Shown here one piece after another: positions 1 through 6,418 of a stretch of DNA of 6,418 nucleotides. Position 1 is the first letter of the stretch. The number at the start of each line of letters is the position of its first letter. Source of the stretch: Actinomycetota bacterium (GTDB taxonomy: Bacteria; Actinomycetota; Thermoleophilia; Gaiellales; Gaiellaceae); NCBI GenBank assembly GCA_016870235.1, contig VGCB01000167.1, positions 1 to 6,418 on the forward strand, given 5' to 3'. Under the pieces are notes generated by a model. That model saw nothing but the letters and a program-made list of their open reading frames with translations, ran no database searches and was not told where the DNA came from. The position numbers and the translations under genes were made by a program.

Positions 1-1894
<1,894 letters not shown>

Positions 1895-1895
<1 letters not shown>

Positions 1896-2947
1896 CAGCG
1901 CCTCGCCTCGAGCGTCTCGACCCAGCCCTCGAGGATCGGCCAGGCGTCGTGCGGGCCGGGGCCCGCCTCGGGGTGGAACTGCACGGAGCGAGCGCGGAGA
2001 TCGGGGAAGTCGAACCCCTCGACGGTGCCGTCGTAGAGCGAGACGTACGTCGCCTCGACGGCGTCGGTGGGCGCGACCGCGAAGCCGTGGTTCTGGCTCG
2101 TGACGAGGACACGGCCGGTGGCGCGCTCGAGCACCGGGTGGTTCGCGCCGCGATGGCCGAACGGGAGCTTGTACGTCTCGTGGCCGGTCGCGAGCCCGAG
2201 GAGCTGGTGCCCGAGGCAGATGCCGAGGATGGGCACGCGCCCGAGGAACCCCTTGATCGTCTCGATCTCGCGCTCGAGCGGCTCCGGGTCGCCGGGGCCG
2301 TTCGAGAGCATGACCCCGTCGAACGCCGCCACCTCGTCCGGGTCCCAGACGTGCGGGAGGACGGTGACGGCGGCGCCGGCGGCGACGAGCCGGCGCGTGA
2401 TCGAGCGCTTCGCGCCGTAGTCCATGACAGCGACCCGCACGCGCCCGTCGGCGGTGGCCACCTGGGGCTCACGCACCGACACCTGCTCGACGAGCGCCGT
2501 CCCCGCCATCCCGGGCGACGACCGCACCTGCGCGAGCGCGTCCTCGACGGTCAGCTCGCGCTCGTCGGCGACGGTGACCGCGCGCATGGCGCCGGCGTCG
2601 CGCAGCCGCAGCGTCAGCCCTCGCGTGTCGACCTCGTCGAGGGCGACGATCCCGTGCTCGGAGAGCCACGCGGCCCAGTGGTCGCCGCCGAGCCGCCGCA
2701 TCAGCACGGCCTTGGCGTGGATCCGCGACGACTCCATCCGCCGCTCGTCGACGCCGTAGTTGCCGACCATCGCGGTCGTGAAGCAGATCAGCTGCTCCTC
2801 GAAGCTCGGATCGGTGACGGTCTCCTGGTAGCCGGTCATCCCGGTCGTGAAGACCGCCTCGCCGAAGGCGAGCCCGGGCGCGCCGACCGACCGGCCGCGG
2901 AACACGGTGCCGTCCTCGAGCAGGAGGTAGCCGGGCGTCCCGATCAC
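1895..2947 (-). CDS. carA: Carbamoyl-phosphate synthase small (glutaminase) subunit
   Basis: This 350-residue subunit hydrolyses glutamine and passes ammonia to CarB. The N-terminal small-chain domain (about 1-155) carries [14 protein letters not shown] near 29-42 and the DTRGLT segment near 108. The C-terminal class I amidotransferase domain (about 170-345) has the nucleophile elbow GICLGHQ with Cys244, LSNGPGDP near 214-221, QNHGFAV, and QFHPE with His325 and Glu327 completing the triad, so it should be active. I chose the GTG at 2947 because it overlaps the pyrC stop (GTGA), has GGGAGG 10 nt upstream, and gives the standard N-terminus ([17 protein letters not shown]). An in-frame ATG at 3064 would add 39 Arg-rich residues that are pyrC read in another frame. 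It is somewhat shorter than E. coli CarA (about 382), mainly between the domains. Its stop overlaps the carB start by one base. Confidence 0.97.
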
Positions 2948-4236
2948 AGGCTGTACACCTCCCGACCGTCGGCGACCGTCCGCACGACCCGCCCGTGGAG
3001 CCGCTCGCCGAGGAGCCACGAGTTCGTCGACCGCGACCGGAACCCGTCGGCCGTCACCGTCCACTCCGCCTCGAGGTCGAGCAGGACGAGGTTGGCGCGC
3101 TCGCCGACCGCGATGCGCGGCACGGGCAGCGAGAATGCCCGCGCCGGCCCCGTCGACATCCGTTCGAGCAGCGTGCCGAGAGGGAGCGCGCCGGGCTCGA
3201 CGAGGGTCGTATAGAGCGCCGCGAACGCGGTCTCGAGGCCGGTGACGCCGAACGGCGCCTCCTCGAACGGCGCCTCCTTCTCGTGGAGCGCGTGGGGTGC
3301 GTGATCGGTGGCGATGCAGGAGATCGTGCCATCGCGCAGCGCCTCGAGGAGCGCCTGCCGATCGTCCTCGCCGCCGAGCGGCGGGTTCATCTTCGCGTTC
3401 GCGTCGAGGCTGCGGACGAGCTCGTCTGTGCGGCAGAGGTGGTGCGGGCTGACCTCGGCCGTGACGGCGACGCCGAGCGAGAGGGCGTGACGGAGCGCCT
3501 CGACCGACTCCTTCGCGGACAGGTGCATGAGGTGCAGCGGCCGGTTCTCGTACCGCGCGAGCAGCAGGTCGCGCTCGACCATCGCCGCCTCTGCGATCCC
3601 CGGCCAGCCGGCGAAGCCGAGCTCGGCGGAGACGGGCCCCTCGTGCATCTGGCCGTCGCGGGAGAGGCTCGTCTCCTCGCAGTGGAGCGTGAGGATGCGG
3701 CCGGCGACGGCGCTGTACTGCAGGGCCCGCTGCATCAGCCCGGCGGACGCGACCGGCTTGCCGTCGTCGCTGAACGCCGCCGCGCCGGCGGCAGCGAGGT
3801 CGGCCATCTCGGTCAGCTCCTCGCCGCGCAGGCCCTTCGAGATCGCGGCCATGAAGCCGATCGGCACGAGCGCCTCCTCGCGGGCGCGCTCGACGAGCGA
3901 GGCGAGCACGGACGCGCTGTCGACGACCGGATCGGTGTTCGGCGGCGCCACGATCGCGCAGTAGCCGCCGGCCGCGGCGGCGGCGGTCGCGGTGGCGATC
4001 GTCTCCTCGTCCTCGCGGCCCGGCGTGCGGACGTGGACGTGCGGATCGACGAAGGCCGGCGCGAGCACGAGCCCCGCGCGTCCGGTGCCGCGGCCGGGCT
4101 CGATCGCCGCGATCCGTCCGCGCTCGACGCGAATCGTGGCGACGAGGTCGAGGCCTTCGGCCGGGTCGAGCACGCGGAGGTCCTCGATCACGAGGTCGTC
4201 GGCCGCTCCGTTGCGGCAGAAGAGGACGTCCGTCAT
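2944..4236 (-). CDS. pyrC: Dihydroorotase, class I (zinc amidohydrolase)
   Basis: This 430-residue enzyme cyclises N-carbamoyl-aspartate to dihydroorotate, the third step of the pathway. It has the amidohydrolase layout: a small beta domain from both termini around a TIM barrel. Visible active-site residues are the metal ligands in DPHVHVR (His66, His68) with substrate-binding Arg70, Asn100 in PPNT, Asp158 in FSDDGKP (the bridging acid of class I), His185 in LTLHCEE, His238 in HLMHLS, and catalytic Asp311 in ATDHAPH. All expected ligands are present, so this is not the inactive pseudo-dihydroorotase found with some aspartate transcarbamoylases. The usual NPPLR is NPPLGG here (284-289). The start ATG overlaps the pyrB stop (ATGA) with GGAGG 4 nt upstream. 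Its own stop overlaps the carA GTG by 4 bp. A hydantoinase or allantoinase would look similar, but the operon settles the role. Confidence 0.97.
   Translation of the reverse strand: MTDVLFCRNGAADDLVIEDLRVLDPAEGLDLVATIRVERGRIAAIEPGRGTGRAGLVLAPAFVDPHVHVRTPGREDEETIATATAAAAAGGYCAIVAPPNTDPVVDSASVLASLVERAREEALVPIGFMAAISKGLRGEELTEMADLAAAGAAAFSDDGKPVASAGLMQRALQYSAVAGRILTLHCEETSLSRDGQMHEGPVSAELGFAGWPGIAEAAMVERDLLLARYENRPLHLMHLSAKESVEALRHALSLGVAVTAEVSPHHLCRTDELVRSLDANAKMNPPLGGEDDRQALLEALRDGTISCIATDHAPHALHEKEAPFEEAPFGVTGLETAFAALYTTLVEPGALPLGTLLERMSTGPARAFSLPVPRIAVGERANLVLLDLEAEWTVTADGFRSRSTNSWLLGERLHGRVVRTVADGREVYSL
2958..2963 (-). promoter_or_regulatory. Ribosome-binding site deciding the carA GTG start (GGGAGG)
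   Basis: GGGAGG lies within the last codons of pyrC, 10 nt before the GTG at 2947 that overlaps the pyrC stop. It supports the GTG over the in-frame ATG further upstream, which would encode unconserved Arg-rich sequence. Confidence 0.7.
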
Positions 4237-5231
4237 GCGACCTCCATCGGCTCGACCTCGGCCACGCGCACGGGCCCTGTCGCCAGGAGGTCGTAGAGCA
4301 CCGCCATCCGGACGACGAGCCCGAACCGGACCTGCTGGGTCACGAGCGCCTGCGGCGCGTCGGCGACGCGCGGGTCGATCTCGACGCCGCGGTTCATCGG
4401 GCCCGGGTGCATGACGATCTGGCCGGGCCGCACGCGCTCGGGCGTCACGCCCCAGAGCGCGGAGTACTCGCGCAGCGAGGGGACGAACGCGGCGCCGGGC
4501 AGCATCCGCTCGTGCTGCATCCGGAGCACGTAGACGACGTCGGCGTCGGCGATCGCGTCGATCGAGGTCGACGTCTCGCAGCCGAGCGCCTCGATCCCGC
4601 GGGGGATCAGGGTCGGCGGCCCGACGAGCGTGCTGCGGGCGCCGACCAGGGTCAGCGCCTCGAGGAGCGAGCGGGCGACGCGCGAGTGGAGGACGTCGCC
4701 GACGATCGCGACGTGCACGCCTTCGAGGCGGCCGAGCGCGTCGCGGATCGTGTAGAGGTCGAGCAGCGCCTGCGTCGGATGCTGGTGCTTGCCGTCGCCC
4801 GCGTTCACGACGTGGGCGTTCGTCGCGCGGGCGACGAGGTCGGCGGCGCCGATGTGCGGGTGGCGGATCACGATCACGTCGGGGTCGTAGGCGGCGAGCG
4901 TGAGCGCGGTGTCCTTCAGCGACTCCCCCTTGTCGACCGAGGAGCCGGACGAGCGGAGCGCCATCGTGTCCGCCGAGAGCCGCTTCGCGGCGAGATCGAA
5001 GCTCGAGAGCGTGCGGGTGGAGGACTCGTAGAAGAGGTTGACGACGAGGCGGCCGCGCAGCGTCGGCAGCTTCTTCACCTCGCGCTCGAGTGAGCGGGCG
5101 AGCGCGGCGGCGGTGTCGAGGATGCGCCCGGCGGCCGCCCGATCGAGGTCGCCGATCCCGATCAGGTGCCGTCGGGCAGGACGGTCCGGCGGCCGCAGGT
5201 CCTCGACGACGCGGAGCGTGTTCTCAGCCAT
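4233..5231 (-). CDS. pyrB: Aspartate carbamoyltransferase, catalytic chain
   Basis: This 332-residue enzyme condenses carbamoyl phosphate with aspartate, the committed step of pyrimidine synthesis. The N-terminal carbamoyl-phosphate domain has the STRT loop at 71-74, the SSVDKGES loop with Lys101, RHP at 123-125, and HPTQALLD with His151 and Gln154. The aspartate domain has [11 protein letters not shown] with Arg184, LRMQHERM with Arg237, and HPGPMNRG at 275-282. All are catalytic-chain signatures. LRMQ and HPGP distinguish it from ornithine carbamoyltransferase. After STRT the common Arg is Leu75; the neighbouring [13 protein letters not shown] resembles the STRTQSSFELAGKRLGAD type I recall from alphaproteobacteria. 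The ATG lies inside the end of pyrR (8-bp overlap), preceded by AGGAGGA at 5 nt spacing. No pyrI regulatory-chain gene is adjacent, so nucleotide feedback of the E. coli kind is unlikely and PyrR probably supplies control. Confidence 0.98.
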   Translation of the reverse strand: MAENTLRVVEDLRPPDRPARRHLIGIGDLDRAAAGRILDTAAALARSLEREVKKLPTLRGRLVVNLFYESSTRTLSSFDLAAKRLSADTMALRSSGSSVDKGESLKDTALTLAAYDPDVIVIRHPHIGAADLVARATNAHVVNAGDGKHQHPTQALLDLYTIRDALGRLEGVHVAIVGDVLHSRVARSLLEALTLVGARSTLVGPPTLIPRGIEALGCETSTSIDAIADADVVYVLRMQHERMLPGAAFVPSLREYSALWGVTPERVRPGQIVMHPGPMNRGVEIDPRVADAPQALVTQQVRFGLVVRMAVLYDLLATGPVRVAEVEPMEVA

Positions 5232-5820
5232 GCGATTCCTCCTCGGCTGCGGGCAGGAGCAGGACGGCGTCGGTCTCGTCGATCTCGACGAGCTGCACCT
5301 GGACGCGCTCGTCGCGCGCGGTCGGCAGGTTCTTGCCGACGTAGTCGGGACGGATCGGCAGCTCGCGGTGGCCGCGGTCGACGAGCACCGCGAGCTGGAC
5401 CCGGGCGGGGCGGCCGTAGTCGAAGAGGGCTTCGATCGCGGCCCTGATCGTGCGGCCGGTGTAGAGCACGTCGTCGACGAGGACGACCGTGCGCCCCTCG
5501 ATCGGCACGTCGAGCTGGGTCGCGTGCACGACCGGCTGGGCGGCGCGCGGCGGCCCGCCGGCGCGGACGAGGACGTCGTCGCGGTGGAAGGTGATGTCGA
5601 CGGCGCCGAGATCGACCTCGACGCCCGAGCGGTCGGCGACGAGGCGGCGGAGCCGCTGCGCGAGCGGAAGCCCGCGGCGATGGATCCCGACGAGCACGAT
5701 GTCGTCGAGGCCGTCGTTGCGCTCGATCAGCTCATGCGCGATGCGGGCGAGGGTTCGCGCCAGGGCCTCGGCGTCGAGAAGCGTCTTCGGCGCGGGCCGG
5801 CTCGGGACGTTGGTGGTCAT
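5224..5820 (-). CDS. pyrR: PyrR: pyr operon RNA-binding regulator / uracil phosphoribosyltransferase
   Basis: PyrR binds a specific hairpin in pyr mRNA when UMP or UTP is high and represses the operon; many homologues also convert uracil plus PRPP to UMP. The 198-residue protein follows Bacillus subtilis PyrR along its length: [11 protein letters not shown] at 24-34, LVGIHRRG at 43-50, DITFHRDD at 75-82, the PRPP-binding loop [12 protein letters not shown] at 113-124, and [18 protein letters not shown] at 143-160. The C-terminal tail (AAEEESHG) looks unconserved. The ATG at 5820 has AAGGAG 5 nt upstream, and that Shine-Dalgarno lies in the predicted PyrR hairpin, so pyrR probably controls its own translation and, by coupling, that of the genes behind it. 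It is the first gene of the operon. The final codons provide the pyrB Shine-Dalgarno. Confidence 0.97.
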   Translation of the reverse strand: MTTNVPSRPAPKTLLDAEALARTLARIAHELIERNDGLDDIVLVGIHRRGLPLAQRLRRLVADRSGVEVDLGAVDITFHRDDVLVRAGGPPRAAQPVVHATQLDVPIEGRTVVLVDDVLYTGRTIRAAIEALFDYGRPARVQLAVLVDRGHRELPIRPDYVGKNLPTARDERVQVQLVEIDETDAVLLLPAAEEESHG

Positions 5821-5825
5821 GCGCG

Positions 5826-5831
5826 CTCCTT
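5826..5831 (-). promoter_or_regulatory. Ribosome-binding site of pyrR (AAGGAG)
   Basis: AAGGAG sits 5 nt (CGCGC) before the pyrR ATG and fixes that start. Five of its six bases can pair with an upstream UCCUU, which is itself an anti-Shine-Dalgarno-like sequence. Initiation is therefore expected to depend on the state of the hairpin. Confidence 0.85.
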
Positions 5832-5858
5832 CCGGCCTCGCTGGACCGGGTTAAAGGA
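5827..5858 (-). promoter_or_regulatory. PyrR-binding hairpin sequestering the pyrR Shine-Dalgarno
   Basis: Read on the minus strand, the RNA has five parts. UCCUU (5858-5854) is followed by a 5'-side bulge UAAC, the stem CCGGUC, the hexaloop CAGCGA (5843-5838), the returning stem GGCCGG, and AAGGA (5831-5827). The upper stem has six pairs, including one U-G, and the lower stem has five. The core GGUCCAGCGAGGCC fits the PyrR recognition consensus ARUCCNGNGAGGYU at the loop-proximal positions (UCC, G, GAGG, Y). A bulge on the 5' side is also a known trait of these sites. The lower stem contains AAGGA of the pyrR ribosome-binding site, so bound PyrR should block initiation at the ATG 5 nt further on. 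The base pairing is seen directly; PyrR binding is inferred from the family and the position. Confidence 0.88.
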
Positions 5859-5868
5859 CGTTTCGACG

Positions 5869-5874
5869 AGCCTA
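5869..5874 (-). promoter_or_regulatory. Candidate -10 box of the pyr operon promoter (TAGGCT)
   Basis: TAGGCT fits the TAnnnT pattern of high-GC sigma-70-type promoters. The likely start is an A at about 5863-5861, giving a leader of some 41-44 nt whose first structured element is the PyrR hairpin. No good -35 is present; the best partial match is GCGACG at a long 19-nt spacing. The assignment rests on the -10 and its placement, so it is tentative. Confidence 0.45.
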
Positions 5875-5918
5875 CCCGCGGCGGCAGACGGGGCGTCGCA
5901 GACCCTCCCGCCGTCGAT

Positions 5919-5935
5919 GCTGACAAAACGCTAAC
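5919..5935. repeat. Imperfect direct repeat at 11-bp period in the divergent intergenic region
   Basis: On the plus strand GCTGAC (5919-5924) and GCTAAC (5930-5935) are separated by AAAAC, giving five of six identities with an 11-bp repeat length, one helical turn. This is the most A/T-rich patch of the 151-bp intergenic region. Tandem half-sites at about 11 bp are typical of OmpR/PhoB-family regulators, but the match is short and could be chance. It lies upstream of both divergent candidate promoters. Confidence 0.3.
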
Positions 5936-5957
5936 GATCCACCGCGCGCCCGCCGCG

Positions 5958-5963
5958 TAGCCT
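5958..5963 (+). promoter_or_regulatory. Candidate -10 box for the divergent gene (TAGCCT), suggesting a leaderless mRNA
   Basis: TAGCCT fits TAnnnT and ends 8 nt before the ATG at 5972. Transcription starting at the usual distance would begin at or within a base or two of that ATG. No Shine-Dalgarno precedes the ATG (GGACGTCG), in keeping with leaderless translation, which is common in actinobacteria. No clear -35 is seen. Confidence 0.4.
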
Positions 5964-5971
5964 GGACGTCG

Positions 5972-6418
5972 ATGTGTGCCCGTGGGGTTGGTCGACCCGC
6001 GGCGGATGCGGCCCGTCGGCGCTTGCCCCGACTGCCGGGGTGGGCATGGGTCATCGTGATCGTCGCCCTTTCGGCCGCGGCGCGCGTGTTCGCCGCCCGC
6101 GGCGTCTCGGCCGCGTGGATCGCGCCCGACGAGCCGTACTACGGGCTCGTCGGCAGGAGCCTCTTCGGCGGCGACACGGTCCTGGATGGCGTGCCGGGCA
6201 CGTCGCTCGTGACGCCGCTCGTCCTCGGGCTGCCGACGCTCGTCTTCGACGACGTCGCGTCGGTGGTGTCGGCGGCGCAGGTCATCCACGCGGTCCTGAT
6301 GTCGACGGTCGTCGCCGTCGCCTTCGCGTGGGCCCGGCCGCTCGCCGGCGAGCGCTGGGCCTACGCGGCCGGAGCGCTCGCCGCCCTCGCGCCGGGAATG
6401 GCCTACGCGGGGCTGATG
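5972..6418 (+). CDS. Membrane GT-C type glycosyltransferase (family 39-like), partial: N-terminal 149 residues
   Basis: The reading frame is open from the ATG to the right edge. An Arg-rich start (residues 4-20) is followed by a first membrane helix at about 22-42. An outer loop then carries PDEPYY with Asp53-Glu54 and VGRSLFGGD, and further hydrophobic helices lie at about 78-92, 98-119 and 128-148. This layout, an acidic pair shortly after the first helix, then a GRSL segment and a HAVLMS helix, is that of GT-C transferases related to protein mannosyltransferases and the ArnT/RgtA-type group. These use polyprenyl-phosphate sugars at the outer membrane face, with the acidic residue as catalytic base. 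Acceptor and sugar cannot be told from this fragment; cell-envelope glycan or protein glycosylation is a reasonable inference. It is divergent from the pyr operon and shows no functional link to it. The start is chosen by frame, the TAnnnT box and the lack of a better upstream codon. Confidence 0.75.
   Translation, partial: MCARGVGRPAADAARRRLPRLPGWAWVIVIVALSAAARVFAARGVSAAWIAPDEPYYGLVGRSLFGGDTVLDGVPGTSLVTPLVLGLPTLVFDDVASVVSAAQVIHAVLMSTVVAVAFAWARPLAGERWAYAAGALAALAPGMAYAGLM

Noticed and set aside
2948..3064. Extension of carA to the ATG at 3064.
   Set aside because: The added 39 residues are pyrC in another frame and have no counterpart in CarA. The GTG at 2947 has a good ribosome-binding site and the conserved N-terminus.
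1949..4296. Plus-strand frames of 421 (1949-3214) and 433 (2995-4296) codons opposite carA and pyrC.
   Set aside because: They have the same Arg/Glu/Asp-rich shadow composition, no ribosome-binding site and no recognisable domain, while the minus strand encodes complete enzymes.
5887..5915. Inverted repeat GACGG...CCGTC in the intergenic region as a terminator or operator.
   Set aside because: It has five-base arms with a 19-base loop in GC-rich DNA and no U-tract; this is expected by chance.
5920..5926. CTGACA (plus) or TTGTCA (minus) as a -35 box.
   Set aside because: No -10-like hexamer lies 16-19 bp downstream on either strand; the candidate -10 boxes are 32 and 46 bp away.
5732..6289. 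A 185-codon minus-strand frame covering the start of the membrane protein gene, the intergenic region and part of pyrR.
   Set aside because: It crosses the PyrR hairpin and runs antisense to the glycosyltransferase frame. Its sequence is compositionally biased and unlike any known protein.

Overview
The window is very GC-rich and reads as a high-GC bacterial chromosome, most likely actinobacterial. A deep-branching lineage such as Thermoleophilia is a guess from protein flavour, not something shown by the sequence. Almost all of it is one leftward (minus-strand) de novo pyrimidine biosynthesis operon. In transcription order this is pyrR (5820-5224), pyrB (5231-4233), pyrC (4236-2944), carA (2947-1895) and carB (1895 to beyond position 1, so its C-terminal part is missing). 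Together they encode the uracil-sensing regulator PyrR, both subunits of carbamoyl-phosphate synthetase, aspartate transcarbamoylase and dihydroorotase. These are the first three enzymatic steps to UMP: carbamoyl phosphate, carbamoyl aspartate, dihydroorotate. Every junction overlaps (8, 4, 4 and 1 bp), so the cistrons are probably translationally coupled and controlled from the front of the operon.

The most informative non-coding element is directly before pyrR. At 5827-5858 the minus strand can fold into a PyrR-binding hairpin. It has the family hexaloop and stem sequence, a 5'-side bulge, and a lower stem in which UCCUU pairs with AAGGA of the pyrR Shine-Dalgarno. A possible -10 box at 5869-5874 would start the mRNA only a few bases before the hairpin. 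That leaves no room for an antiterminator/terminator pair, so translational repression by PyrR is the likely mechanism, as reported for mycobacteria, rather than the attenuation of Bacillus.

The 151-bp gap 5821-5971 separates the operon from a divergent plus-strand gene starting at 5972 and running off the right edge. It is a multi-pass membrane protein with an N-terminal Asp-Glu motif in its first outer loop, typical of GT-C (family 39-like) lipid-linked sugar transferases. It has a TAnnnT box 8 nt before its ATG and no Shine-Dalgarno, which suggests a leaderless mRNA.

I see no tRNA, rRNA, mobile element, CRISPR array or clear terminator. The enzymes are ordinary family members. The points worth a second look are the PyrR hairpin, a markedly shortened middle (oligomerisation) domain in CarB, and a few local substitutions. 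I found no evidence for an entirely new system.
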